In this document: positions 54,097 to 63,152 of the stretch, one piece after another | How positions within the stretch are numbered: the first letter of the stretch is position 1 | Layout: each line of letters begins with the position of its first letter | From: a bacterium | GTDB taxonomy: Bacteria; Pseudomonadota; Alphaproteobacteria; Rhodobacterales; Rhodobacteraceae | Direction of reading: 5' to 3' | DNA: 64,000 bases | Assembly: GCA_016124195.1 (NCBI GenBank) | Contig: WGOE01000003.1 | Coordinates: 310,001-374,000, forward strand | Notes under the pieces: generated by a model | Told to the model about the DNA's origin: nothing | The model's database searches: none | Seen by the model: only the letters and a program-made list of their open reading frames with translations | Made by a program: the position numbers and the translations under genes

Positions 54097-54910
54097 CCCA
54101 AGCCGCGACCACGAACCTCGGATCATCGCCGTCGCCAACCAGAAGGGCGGAGTCGGCAAGACGACGACTGCCATAAATCTGGCGGCGGGGCTGGTTGATC
54201 TTGGCGCCAGAGTGCTCTTGATTGACCTTGACCCGCAAGGCAACGCCTCGACCGGCCTTGGGATTGCAACCGAGGCCCGTGCTGCGACGACCTACGACCT
54301 TTTGATCGACGAACGCCCGATCTCAGAGGTCATCCAGACCACTGCAATCGACAATCTTCTGATCTGCCCGGCAAATTCCGATCTCGCTTCTGCCGACATC
54401 GACCTGGTATCCAACGAAAAGCGCGTCTATCTCCTGCATGATGCCCTGCACCAGCCGGCGACCGAGCATCTTGGCCTGGATTTCATCCTGATCGATTGCC
54501 CGCCCTCGTTGAGTCTGTTGACCGTAAACGCGCTCGTGGCTGCGCAATCCGTGCTCGTACCGCTTCAGGCGGAATTCTTCGCCCTGGAGGGTCTGTCGCA
54601 ACTGATGCTTACGGTGCGAAAGATCCGTACGACGGCCAATCCGGGGCTGCGGATCGAAGGTGTCGTCATGACCATGTCCGATGCCCGCAATCGATTGAGC
54701 CAGCAGGTGGAATCAGATGCGCGCAAGACGCTGGGCGATCTTGTGTTCAAGACTGTCATTCCGCGGAATGTACGGCTGAGCGAGGCGCCGTCTTTTGCGA
54801 TGCCGGTGATGCAGTACGACAGCGCTTCCAAAGGCAGCGAGGCCTATCGCAATCTTTCTGCGGAAATCTTGGCAAGGCATCCGTTGCCGGCAGGCAAAGT
54901 CAAGGTCTAG
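54089..54910 (+). CDS. parA: Chromosome partitioning ATPase ParA
   Basis: 273 residues. Deviant Walker A IIAVANQKGGVGKTTTAINL near residues 12-31, LLIDLDPQGNASTGLGI, and FILIDCPPSLSLLTVNALVA (Walker B). Nucleoid-bound ATPase that moves the ParB-parS complex after replication. It directly precedes parB, and three parS sites lie within 3 kb on either side. Confidence 0.97.
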   Translation: MSDPSRDHEPRIIAVANQKGGVGKTTTAINLAAGLVDLGARVLLIDLDPQGNASTGLGIATEARAATTYDLLIDERPISEVIQTTAIDNLLICPANSDLASADIDLVSNEKRVYLLHDALHQPATEHLGLDFILIDCPPSLSLLTVNALVAAQSVLVPLQAEFFALEGLSQLMLTVRKIRTTANPGLRIEGVVMTMSDARNRLSQQVESDARKTLGDLVFKTVIPRNVRLSEAPSFAMPVMQYDSASKGSEAYRNLSAEILARHPLPAGKVKV

Positions 54911-54913
54911 GAA

Positions 54914-55825
54914 ATGGAGAAGAAGATGGAGCGTCGCGGTTTGGGTCGTGGGCTTTCGGCCCTCTTGGCAGATGTCAATTTGGGAGAGGCTGCCGCAGAG
55001 GGCCAAGCGCCGCGCCCAACACTGACCTTGCCGGTCGAACGGGTTCAGCCCAATCCGAACCAACCGCGGCGTGAATTTGCTCCAGATGCGCTGGACCAAC
55101 TGGCGCGGTCGATTGCGCAGAAGGGTATCGTTCAGCCCTTGATCGTACGCGCGATCGGGCAGGAGGGTCAGTTCGAGATCGTGGCCGGCGAGCGCCGCTG
55201 GCGTGCCGCTCAGATTGCGGGTTTGCATGAAGTTCCCGTTGTCGTGCGCGAATTTGATGATGTCGAGGTCCTCGAAATCGCGATCATCGAAAACATTCAG
55301 CGCGAAGATCTCAACCCGATCGAAGAGGCAATGGCTTATCGGCAGTTGATTGAACGATTTGGCCATACCCAGGAGAAGCTGGCGGAGGCTTTGTCGCGTA
55401 GCCGCAGTCATGTGACCAATCTGCTTCGCCTTCTGACGCTTCCGGATCCAGTTCAGGATATGCTGCGCAAGGGCGATCTCTCCGCAGGTCACGCCCGCGC
55501 TCTCATCACGGCGCCGGATCCGGCGGTTCTGGCGGCTCAGGTCGTCCGGCGCGGTCTTTCGGTGCGTGAGACCGAACGGTTGGCCAAATCGGCCACGACA
55601 AAGCCACAGGCCCGTGTTGGCCGCAAAGTGGAAAAGGATGCTGATACCCGCGCCATCGAGGCCGACCTGTCCGCAAACCTGCGCATGCTGGTGCGGATCG
55701 AGCATCGAGGCGTGGATGAAGGCGGCGTGCTTAGCATCAGCTATCGCACGTTGGAGGATCTTGATCTGCTGTGTGATGTCCTGTCAAAGATCCCGCGCGA
55801 TGTCTTGCCGGATCGCACATTCTGA
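54914..55825 (+). CDS. parB: Chromosome partitioning protein ParB
   Basis: 303 residues. The N-terminal RRGLGRGLSALLAD contacts ParA. The CTPase/ParB domain shows VQPNPNQPRREF, IVQPLIVRAIG, FEIVAGERRWRAAQIAGL with the GERRWR motif, and IIENIQREDLNPIEEAMAY. The HTH domain that reads parS is HTQEKLAEALSRSRSHVTNL. C-terminal dimerisation domain present. Two possible Met starts (54914 and 54926); the first is used. Confidence 0.97.
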   Translation: MEKKMERRGLGRGLSALLADVNLGEAAAEGQAPRPTLTLPVERVQPNPNQPRREFAPDALDQLARSIAQKGIVQPLIVRAIGQEGQFEIVAGERRWRAAQIAGLHEVPVVVREFDDVEVLEIAIIENIQREDLNPIEEAMAYRQLIERFGHTQEKLAEALSRSRSHVTNLLRLLTLPDPVQDMLRKGDLSAGHARALITAPDPAVLAAQVVRRGLSVRETERLAKSATTKPQARVGRKVEKDADTRAIEADLSANLRMLVRIEHRGVDEGGVLSISYRTLEDLDLLCDVLSKIPRDVLPDRTF

Positions 55826-55828
55826 GCA

Positions 55829-56992
55829 TCAGTCGACGAGAAGATCACGCAGGATCGCGTTGAGCAAGAGACGCCCGGTCCGGCTTGTTCTGAGTTTCCG
55901 CCCGTCAATCGTTACGAGGTCCGCCTCAACCAGTGCGGTCAACTTGGCGGGGGTGATGTTACGCCCCCAGAGCGTCGCAAATCTGTCAAGGTCTGCGCCC
56001 TCGTTCAGCCGCAGCGCCATCATCAGATATTCGGACGCCTGATCTTCGTCGGTTACGATGGACCGGGGAAGCTCGCCCCTGCCGGTCGTTTCAACCTGAT
56101 TCAGCCAGGCGCCCGGCTGTCTTGGCGTTTCTGTCGCCCAACGCTGTCCGCTCAGAGTCAATCTCCCGTGCGCGCCCGGGCCGATGCCGCCATAGTCGCC
56201 CATACGCCAATAGATGAGATTGTGCCGCGATTCCTGGCCCGGCCGTGCGTGGTTGGAAACCTCGTAGGCCGCCAGATCCTTAGCCTCGCACATATCCTGG
56301 GTGCGCAGAAACATGTCCGAGGACAGGTCCTCCGCTGGCAGCCCGTTCAGCTGCCCCAAGGCATGACGCGCCCCGAACACGGTTCCGTCCTCAATCGTCA
56401 GCTGGTAAAGCGACAGATGGTCAGGCTCCATCGCGAGTGCTTCGCTCAACTCGGCCGCCCAAGCGTCTTCGGTCTGATGTTGCCTTGCGTAGATCAGATC
56501 AAAGCTGACTCGATCAAATGTGTGCCGCGCGATGTCATAGGCAAGTTTGGCTTCATTTGCGCTGTGCATGCGGCCCAAACGGCGCAGATCTTCGTCGTTC
56601 AGAGCCTGTATGCCCACCGATATCCGATTGACGCCTGCGTCGCGATAGCTGGCGAAACGACCTGCTTCAACCGAACCAGGGTTGGCCTCCATCGTGATTT
56701 CAACGTCGTTGGCAAGTGTCCAGGTGTCTCTGACCGCTTCGAGCAGGGATCCGACAAGCTCTGGCTCCATTAACGAGGGTGTACCGCCACCGAAAAATAC
56801 CGAATTGAGCACGCGACCGGGCGTCTCGCGGCCCAGGCGGGCAATTTCCGCCAGATAGGCCCGTCGCCAGCGGTCCTGGTCCACGGCCGTCGCTACATGA
56901 CTGTTGAAGTCGCAGTAAGGACATTTAGATTGGCAGAACGGCCAATGGAGGTACAAGCCGAACCCGCCGTGTCGCCAATCTTCCATCGTCAT
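55829..56992 (-). CDS. hemW: Radical SAM heme chaperone HemW (HemN-like)
   Basis: 387 residues. Radical SAM Cys-x3-Cys-x2-Cys in LHWPFCQSKCPYCDFNSH binds the 4Fe-4S cluster; FFGGGTPSLM, ISVGIQALND, and HNLIYWRMGDYGGIGPGAHG follow. The HNxxYW-type motif and C-terminal domain place it with HemW, which inserts heme into respiratory enzymes, rather than true coproporphyrinogen oxidase HemN. Convergent with parB, 3 bases apart. Confidence 0.93.
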   Translation of the reverse strand: MTMEDWRHGGFGLYLHWPFCQSKCPYCDFNSHVATAVDQDRWRRAYLAEIARLGRETPGRVLNSVFFGGGTPSLMEPELVGSLLEAVRDTWTLANDVEITMEANPGSVEAGRFASYRDAGVNRISVGIQALNDEDLRRLGRMHSANEAKLAYDIARHTFDRVSFDLIYARQHQTEDAWAAELSEALAMEPDHLSLYQLTIEDGTVFGARHALGQLNGLPAEDLSSDMFLRTQDMCEAKDLAAYEVSNHARPGQESRHNLIYWRMGDYGGIGPGAHGRLTLSGQRWATETPRQPGAWLNQVETTGRGELPRSIVTDEDQASEYLMMALRLNEGADLDRFATLWGRNITPAKLTALVEADLVTIDGRKLRTSRTGRLLLNAILRDLLVD

Positions 56993-57372
56993 CCCTTGAA
57001 GGCCGTTGCTTCGATTTCAATCTTCATTTCGGGGCGAATCAGTCCTGCGATCACCATGGTGGCCGCGGGTCGGATCGCGCCCAAAGTGGCGCCTAGAACC
57101 GGCACGAGTTTCTCGACGAGGCTGCGATCGACCACGGTGTACTGCACGCGCACGATGTCGGCGATCTCGAATCCTGCCTCGATCAGCACGTTCTCGATCG
57201 TTGCGAAGCAGTTGCGCGCCTGATCTGCGATCGAATCCGGGATGGTCATCGTCGCGTAGTCATAGCCGGTCACGCCGGATACGAAACACCAGCCCCCTTT
57301 GACCACTGCTCGACTGTAGCCCATCGTTGCCTCGAATGGTGACCCGGTGGATATATGTTTCACGTGAAACAT
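56989..57372 (-). CDS. RidA (Rid/YER057c/UK114) family protein
   Basis: 127 residues from an ATG at 57372 whose first codons, MFHVKH, are the parS palindrome. VVKGGWCFVSGVTGYDY, CFATIENVLIEAGFEIADIV and IRPAATMVIAGLIRPEMKIE with IEIEATA are characteristic of the Rid family; the Arg of PAA-xxx region in this subgroup is replaced. RidA proteins hydrolyse reactive enamine/imine intermediates, though this subgroup may differ. Overlaps rdgB by 13 bases and hemW by 4. A later start (MGYSRA, codon 17) is possible. Confidence 0.85.
   Translation of the reverse strand: MFHVKHISTGSPFEATMGYSRAVVKGGWCFVSGVTGYDYATMTIPDSIADQARNCFATIENVLIEAGFEIADIVRVQYTVVDRSLVEKLVPVLGATLGAIRPAATMVIAGLIRPEMKIEIEATAFKG
57356..57371. 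other. parS: parS centromere site 3 (rdgB stop / ridA start)
   Basis: Third exact TGTTTCACGTGAAACA. On the minus strand it encodes the final Cys-Phe-Thr-stop of rdgB and, one frame over, Phe-His-Val-Lys after the Met of the RidA gene. Confidence 0.95.
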
Positions 57373-57971
57373 TCCTCGATGAGCTTTGCAAAAGCATCGG
57401 CGCGATGGCTGATCTTGTTCTTGGTCGCCTCGTCGATCTCGCCAAAGGTCTTGGAATAGCCATCCGGCATGAAGATCGGGTCATAGCCATGCCCCAATCC
57501 ACCGCGCGGAGGCCAGACGATCTGCCCGCTGGCACGCCCCTCGAAAATCTGATGACGGCCCTTGGGATCGACCAGCGCCAATGTACAGCAAAAGGAGGCC
57601 TTGCGCGGGGCAGGGGCCCGCGTCGCCTGCACCATGCCCCAGGTCTTTTCCATCGCCCGGCCGAAGTTGCGGCCGTTGATTCCCTCAGCCCAATCGGCCG
57701 TGTAAATCCCCGGCGCGCCGCATAGAGCTTCAACCTCCAGACCCGAGTCATCGGCCAGGGTCAACATCGCCGACGCCTTGGCCCCCGCCCGCGCCTTCAA
57801 AAGCGCATTGCCCGCAAAACTGCGCTCGGTCTCCTCCGGCTCCCCCAGTCCAAGGTCCGCCAACGAGGTCAGAATGACCCGATAGGGCGATAACAGAGCC
57901 GAAAATTCTGCGAATTTTCCGCGGTTGCCCGTCGCGATCAGCGGCCTTGTTCCAGGTTCGATCCGCATCAC
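57360..57971 (-). CDS. rdgB: XTP/dITP pyrophosphatase (RdgB/HAM1)
   Basis: 203 residues. House-cleaning enzyme hydrolysing dITP and [20 protein letters not shown] is the HAM1 N-terminus; [20 protein letters not shown] holds the metal and substrate residues, and [17 protein letters not shown] and [11 protein letters not shown] are near the C-terminus. The last four codons (CFT, stop) come from a parS site. The start overlaps the rph stop by 4 bases. Confidence 0.96.
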   Translation of the reverse strand: MMRIEPGTRPLIATGNRGKFAEFSALLSPYRVILTSLADLGLGEPEETERSFAGNALLKARAGAKASAMLTLADDSGLEVEALCGAPGIYTADWAEGINGRNFGRAMEKTWGMVQATRAPAPRKASFCCTLALVDPKGRHQIFEGRASGQIVWPPRGGLGHGYDPIFMPDGYSKTFGEIDEATKNKISHRADAFAKLIEECFT

Positions 57972-58681
57972 GCCGTTGCCGCCTTTTGCGCCGCGACCAA
58001 GTTCGCCACGCCGCTTTCCGCCAGATCAAGCAACTTGCCCATCTCCGCGCGCGAGAAGGTCGCCCCTTCGGCCGACATCTGCACCTCGATCATCCGGCCG
58101 CGTCCGGTGATGACAAAATTGCCATCCGTACCGGCCACGGAATCTTCGGCATAGTCCAGATCCAGAACCTCTTGCCCGGCATAAACGCCACAAGACACGG
58201 CCGCGACATGATCAATCATCGGGTCGCTGATGATGGCCCCGGACTTCAACAGTTTGTTGACCGCCAGTCGCAAAGCGACCCAACCCCCCGTGATCGACGC
58301 GCATCGCGTCCCGCCATCGGCTTGCAGCACATCGCAGTCGATCACGATCTGCCGCTCGCCCAGGGCCGAGCGGTCCACGCCGGCGCGCAGGGCCCGCCCG
58401 ATGAGGCGCTGAATTTCCTGTGTGCGGCCCGATTGCTTGCCCACTGCTGCTTCGCGACGCGTTCGGCTGCCAGTCGCGCGCGGCAGCATGCCGTATTCTG
58501 CCGTGACCCAACCCAGCCCCGTGCCCTTCAGGAAGCTCGGCGGCTTCTCCTCGATCGAGGCCGAACACAGCACATGTGTCTCTCCCATCTTGATCAGGCA
58601 AGAGCCTTCAGCATGCTTCATCACCCCGGCTTCGATCGAAACCGCCCGCATTTCATCCAGTTTCCGGCCAGAGGGACGCAT
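57968..58681 (-). CDS. rph: Ribonuclease PH
   Basis: 237 residues. Phosphorolytic 3'-5' exonuclease that trims tRNA 3' ends. [20 protein letters not shown] is the standard N-terminus, with [49 protein letters not shown] and [21 protein letters not shown] all present. Divergent from hrcA, 105 bases apart; leads the rph-rdgB-ridA-hemW run. Confidence 0.97.
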   Translation of the reverse strand: MRPSGRKLDEMRAVSIEAGVMKHAEGSCLIKMGETHVLCSASIEEKPPSFLKGTGLGWVTAEYGMLPRATGSRTRREAAVGKQSGRTQEIQRLIGRALRAGVDRSALGERQIVIDCDVLQADGGTRCASITGGWVALRLAVNKLLKSGAIISDPMIDHVAAVSCGVYAGQEVLDLDYAEDSVAGTDGNFVITGRGRMIEVQMSAEGATFSRAEMGKLLDLAESGVANLVAAQKAATA

Positions 58682-58786
58682 CTTTACACCTTTTGCTGCA
58701 GTTCCATATAGTGGTCAGATATGATGCGGCGCTGTACTGACGCAACCCCGATTGACGACCGGCCAGCGCGCTTCCTACATAGGACC

Positions 58787-59857
58787 ATGACCGACAAAAC
58801 GACTATCCTGTCAGAGATGAACGACCGCTCCCGCGAGGTGTTCCGCCGCGTGGTGGAATCTTACCTGACTTCGGGCGACCCGGTCGGATCTCGCACCCTG
58901 ACCCGCAGCATGACCGAAAAGCTTTCGGCTGCCACAATACGCAACACGATGCAGGATCTGGAGTTCCTTGGCCTACTGGACAGTCCGCACGTTTCGGCCG
59001 GGCGCATCCCCACGCAGCTTGGTCTGCGCATGTTCGTTGATGGGCTGATGGAGGTCGGCACGATTGACAATGCCGATCGCGCCAAGATTGAATCGTCGCT
59101 CGAAAATGATGATGGGGACGTGACGACCCTGCTCGATCAGGTGGGCGCTGCCCTGTCCGGCATCACGCGCAGCGCCTCCCTTGTGCTGGCGCCCAAGCAG
59201 GAAACCGCGATCCGCCACATCGACTTTATCAGCTTGGCCCCCGAACGGGCGCTGGTCGTGCTGGTCTTCGTCGATGGCCATGTCGAAAACCGGGTCTTCA
59301 CCCCGCCGGCCGGCCAGACCCCGTCGTCGATGCGAGAGGCGGCAAACTTCCTCAACTCCATCGCCGAAGGGCGCCGCCTTTCCGAACTGCGCCCTCTGAT
59401 CGCCGAAGAAATCGCCCGGCACCGGCAAGAGATCGATTCGCTGGCCAAGGACCTGGTGGAAAACGGCCTGGCCTTGTGGGAGAACGCCGGAGAGCGTGGT
59501 GAGCGGCTGATCGTGCGCGGTCAGGCCAATCTGATCGAATCCACCACGGAAGCCCTCAACCTCGAGAGGATCCGCGGGCTGTTTGACGATCTGGAACGCA
59601 AACGCGACATCGCCGACTTTCTGGAGATGGCCGAGACGGGCGAGGGTGTGCGCATTTTTATCGGTTCCGAGAACAAGCTTTTTTCACTTTCGGGTTCCAC
59701 TCTGGTGGTTTCTCCTTATATGAACACCGACCGAAAGATCATTGGCGCAATTGGCGTCATCGGCCCGACGCGGCTCAACTATGGCCGCATCGTCCCGATC
59801 GTGGATTACACGGCGCAACTGGTGGGCCGCATGGTCTCCGGGCGGGGCAAGGGCTGA
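58787..59857 (+). CDS. hrcA: Heat-inducible transcription repressor HrcA
   Basis: 356 residues. Represses groESL (and sometimes dnaK) through CIRCE elements. The N-terminal winged helix shows LTSGDPVGSRTLTR, LSAATIRNTMQDLEFLGLLD and SPHVSAGRIPTQLGLRMFVD, followed by the GAF-like domain ending RMVSGRGKG. The start at 58787 puts the conserved MNDRSREVFRRVVESYL at residues 11-27. I see no CIRCE element in this window. grpE follows by 21 bases. Confidence 0.96.
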   Translation: MTDKTTILSEMNDRSREVFRRVVESYLTSGDPVGSRTLTRSMTEKLSAATIRNTMQDLEFLGLLDSPHVSAGRIPTQLGLRMFVDGLMEVGTIDNADRAKIESSLENDDGDVTTLLDQVGAALSGITRSASLVLAPKQETAIRHIDFISLAPERALVVLVFVDGHVENRVFTPPAGQTPSSMREAANFLNSIAEGRRLSELRPLIAEEIARHRQEIDSLAKDLVENGLALWENAGERGERLIVRGQANLIESTTEALNLERIRGLFDDLERKRDIADFLEMAETGEGVRIFIGSENKLFSLSGSTLVVSPYMNTDRKIIGAIGVIGPTRLNYGRIVPIVDYTAQLVGRMVSGRGKG

Positions 59858-59878
59858 GTTTTGGAAGGTAGGAACGAG

Positions 59879-60412
59879 ATGGCTGACGAAAACACCGGTC
59901 CGGAAGAGATCGACCTGAAGGACCTGGAAACCTTCATGGAAAGCGAGGAGCTGGCCGCCGCCCGGGCCGAGCGCGACGACATGCGCGACCGTTACATGCG
60001 GGCGCTGGCCGATGCCGAAAACGCCCGCAAGCGCAGCGAACGTGACCGGCGCGAGGCCGAACAATATGGCTCCACCCGGCTCGCGCGCGATCTGCTGCCG
60101 GTTTATGACAACCTCAAGCGCGCCTTGATCGCCGTGCCGGATGAACTCAAGACGCAGGCCGGCGCCCTGCTCGAGGGGGTCGACCTGACCCTGCGCGAAC
60201 TGACCGCCGTGATGACCAAGCATGGCGTCAAGCCGATCTCGCCGGCCCTAGGTGATGTTTTTGATGCACAGACCATGCAGGCGATGTTCGAGGCGCCCCT
60301 GCCGGGCACCAAGGCCGGCACGATCATCCAGGTGATGACCGAAGGCTTCATGCTGCACGACCGGCTGCTGCGTCCGGCGCAGGTCGGCGTGTCGTCCAAT
60401 ACGGCCAACTGA
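59879..60412 (+). CDS. grpE: Nucleotide exchange factor GrpE
   Basis: 177 residues. DnaK cochaperone. Acidic N-terminus, then the long coiled coil (RDRYMRALADAENARKRSER), and the C-terminal beta domain with GVKPISPALGDVFDAQTMQA and MTEGFMLHDRLLRPAQVGV. Start at 59879 with an upstream GGTAGGA. Forms an hrcA-grpE unit; dnaK-dnaJ are not in the window. Confidence 0.96.
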   Translation: MADENTGPEEIDLKDLETFMESEELAAARAERDDMRDRYMRALADAENARKRSERDRREAEQYGSTRLARDLLPVYDNLKRALIAVPDELKTQAGALLEGVDLTLRELTAVMTKHGVKPISPALGDVFDAQTMQAMFEAPLPGTKAGTIIQVMTEGFMLHDRLLRPAQVGVSSNTAN

Positions 60413-60421
60413 GCCGCAAAG

Positions 60422-60443
60422 GGGCCGGGCCTTGCCCCGGCCC
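60422..60443. terminator. Bidirectional terminator between grpE and mutS
   Basis: GGGCCGGG (60422-60429) pairs with CCCGGCCC (60436-60443) across 6 bases, between the two convergent stops. A few T residues follow on the plus strand. Confidence 0.7.
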
Positions 60444-63061
60444 TATTTCGCGATCAAGCCTTTCAACTCGTAAATCATCTGCAAGGCCTCGCGCGGGGAC
60501 AGCTCGTCCGGGCTGATCTCGCGCAGCCGTGCCTCGACCGCTGAAGCCACGACCCGCGTCGGAGGCTCCGCCTTGATCGCGCGGAACAGCGGCAAGTCAT
60601 CAATCAGCGCCTTTTGCGCCGGCCGCTCGCGATCGCCCTTCTCCAAGGCCTCCAGCACAACCTTGGCCCTTTCGACCACGGCATGCGGCAGACCCGCCAG
60701 ACGGGCCACCTGAACACCATAGCTGCGGTCTGCCGCTCCTTCACGCACCTCGTGCAGGAAGATCACGTCACCTTCCCATTCCTTGACTGTCACGGTTGCA
60801 TTCGACACGCCCTTCAGCTTGCCAGCCAGGGCCGTCATCTCATGATAATGCGTGGCGAACAGCGCCCGGCAGCGGTTCACGTCATGCAGGTTTTCCAGCG
60901 TGGCCCAGGCAATCGACAGGCCGTCATAAGTCGCCGTGCCGCGCCCGATCTCGTCCAGGATGACCAGCGCCCGGTCATCCGCCTGATTGAGGATCGCCGC
61001 CGTCTCGACCATCTCGACCATGAAGGTCGACCGTCCGCGCGCCAGATCATCCGCCGCGCCCACCCGGCTGAACAACTGGCTGACCAACCCAATGCGCGCC
61101 GATTTCGCCGGCACATAACTGCCCATCTGCGCCAGAAGCGCTATCACCGCATTCTGCCGCAGGAAGGTCGATTTGCCCGCCATGTTCGGCCCGGTCAGCA
61201 GCCATATCGCCGGAGTTTCTGCGGTGGTCAGGCGGCAATCGTTCGGCACAAAGGGCGTTCCCTGCCGCTTCAGGGCACGCTCCACCACCGGATGGCGGCC
61301 GCCGACCACCTCAAAGGCCCGGCTGTCATCGACAAGCGGTTCGACCCAGTCCTCCGCCACGGCCAGATCGGCCAGCGCCGCTGCCAGGTCCAGCTCTGCC
61401 AGCCCGCGCGCCGCCGCGGCAATCGCCGCCGCGCGCCGCAAGACCTCTGCCCGCAGTGCGTCGAAATGCGCGCGCTCCTGTTCCAGCGCCAGATTGCCGG
61501 CGTTCAGGATGCGCGTCTCCATTTCGCTCAACTCGACGGTCGAGAACCGCACCACGTTGGCGTTGGTCTGGCGATGGATGAACCGGGCCGACAGAGGCGG
61601 CGCAAACATCTTTTCCGCATGGGTCGAGGTTGTCTCGATGAAATAGCCCAACACGTTGTTATGCTTGATCTTCAACGAGGGGATGCCAGTCTCGTTGACA
61701 TACTGCGCCTGCATGTCGCCCACCACGGCGCGCCCCTGGTCGCGCAGCCGCCGCGTCGCGTCCAGATCCGCATCGTGCCCCGTGGCGATATAGCCGCCGT
61801 CGCGCAGCATCAATGGCGGTTCGGCCACCAAGGCCCGGTCAAGCAGGTCAACCAGATCCTCCTGCCCGCGCAAGGCCTGGCCTGCTTCCTGCAGCGCTTC
61901 TGGCGCACCCTCCAGATCAATCCGTGCCGCCTGAGCCAGACCGGCCCGTATCGCCGCCAGATCCCTCGGCCCGCCGCGCTCCAGCGCCAGGCGAGACAGC
62001 GCGCGGTCCATGTCCGGCACCATGCGCAGCAGGCCGCGCAGCCTATGCCGGGCTTCGCCTTCCACCAACCAGCGCACCGCCTCGAGCCGCCGTCCAATCA
62101 GACCCAGATCCCGAGAGGGGCTGGACAGGCGCACTTCCAGAAGTCGCGCCCCCGCTGCGGTGACCGTCCGGTCCACCGCAGCCAGCAGCGACCCTTCCCG
62201 CCCGCCTGACAGGGCCTGCGTCAATTCCAGGTTCCGCCGTGTGGCTGCGTCGATCTGGACCGTACCACCCGAAGCCTCGCGGACCGGGGCGCGCAAGAGC
62301 GGCAGCTTGCCGCGTTGGGTCAGCTCCAGATAATCCACCAGCGCGCCCATCGCCGAAACCTCGGCCCGCCCGAAGGCACCAAAACTCGCAAGCCCGGCCA
62401 CGCCATAAAGCCCCGAAACCCGCGCTTCGGCGCTCGCAGAATCGAAACTGCCCCGCGACAGCGCAGTCATCGCGGCACCCGCTTCACGTACCACCTCGGC
62501 CCAGACCGCCTCGCGCGCCTCGGACACCAGCACCTCGCGTGGTGCCAGCCGTGCCAGTTCCGCCGACAGCCGCGCCGCCGGGCAGGCCATCACGCGAAAC
62601 TCTCCGGTCGAGATATCGGCCCAGGCCAACGCAGCCTCTTCACGCACCTCGGCAAAGGCACAGAGGTAATTCGACCGCCGCGCCTCCAGCAAGGAATCCT
62701 CGGTCAGGGTGCCGGGCGTCACCAGGCGCACCACGTCGCGCTTGACCACCGCCTTGTAGCCGCGCTTCTTGGCCTCGGCTGGGTCCTCCATCTGTTCGGC
62801 AATCGCGACGCGGAAGCCCTTGCGGATCAGGCCCAGCAGATAGCCTTCCGCCGCATGGACTGGCACGCCGCACATCTGGATCGGCTGGCCGGCATGGGTC
62901 CCGCGCCTGGTCAAGGCGATGTCCAGCGCTTCGGAGGCCTCTACCGCATCCTGAAAGAACATCTCGTAAAAGTCGCCCATCCGGTAGAACAGCAGGGCGC
63001 CCGGATAGCGGCCCTTGATCTCCAGATATTGCGCCATCATCGGCGTGACTTCGTCTTGCAC
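60443..63061 (-). CDS. mutS: DNA mismatch repair protein MutS
   Basis: 872 residues from a GTG at 63061 that follows a G-rich GGGGG stretch; an earlier TTG (63097) and later ATGs (63040, 63037) are alternatives. Mismatch-recognition domain with FYEMF (the Phe-x-Glu) in RMGDFYEMFFQDAV, and QMCGVPVHAAEGYL. ATPase domain: Walker A WLLTGPNMAGKSTFLRQNA, RVGAADDLARGRSTFMVEM, Walker B VILDEIGRGTATYDGLSIAW, and THYHEMT. Full domain set, intact. Confidence 0.97.
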   Translation of the reverse strand: MQDEVTPMMAQYLEIKGRYPGALLFYRMGDFYEMFFQDAVEASEALDIALTRRGTHAGQPIQMCGVPVHAAEGYLLGLIRKGFRVAIAEQMEDPAEAKKRGYKAVVKRDVVRLVTPGTLTEDSLLEARRSNYLCAFAEVREEAALAWADISTGEFRVMACPAARLSAELARLAPREVLVSEAREAVWAEVVREAGAAMTALSRGSFDSASAEARVSGLYGVAGLASFGAFGRAEVSAMGALVDYLELTQRGKLPLLRAPVREASGGTVQIDAATRRNLELTQALSGGREGSLLAAVDRTVTAAGARLLEVRLSSPSRDLGLIGRRLEAVRWLVEGEARHRLRGLLRMVPDMDRALSRLALERGGPRDLAAIRAGLAQAARIDLEGAPEALQEAGQALRGQEDLVDLLDRALVAEPPLMLRDGGYIATGHDADLDATRRLRDQGRAVVGDMQAQYVNETGIPSLKIKHNNVLGYFIETTSTHAEKMFAPPLSARFIHRQTNANVVRFSTVELSEMETRILNAGNLALEQERAHFDALRAEVLRRAAAIAAAARGLAELDLAAALADLAVAEDWVEPLVDDSRAFEVVGGRHPVVERALKRQGTPFVPNDCRLTTAETPAIWLLTGPNMAGKSTFLRQNAVIALLAQMGSYVPAKSARIGLVSQLFSRVGAADDLARGRSTFMVEMVETAAILNQADDRALVILDEIGRGTATYDGLSIAWATLENLHDVNRCRALFATHYHEMTALAGKLKGVSNATVTVKEWEGDVIFLHEVREGAADRSYGVQVARLAGLPHAVVERAKVVLEALEKGDRERPAQKALIDDLPLFRAIKAEPPTRVVASAVEARLREISPDELSPREALQMIYELKGLIAK

Positions 63062-63152
63062 TTCTACCCCCGAACTCTGGCCGCAAACCCTAACCAACCC
63101 TTCCCTTCACCGAAAGCCCCCCTTAGCTTGGGCGCCAAAACGAGGGCTTCCA

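Noticed and set aside
60614-62209. 531-codon plus-strand frame across mutS
   Set aside because: Antisense shadow of conserved MutS.
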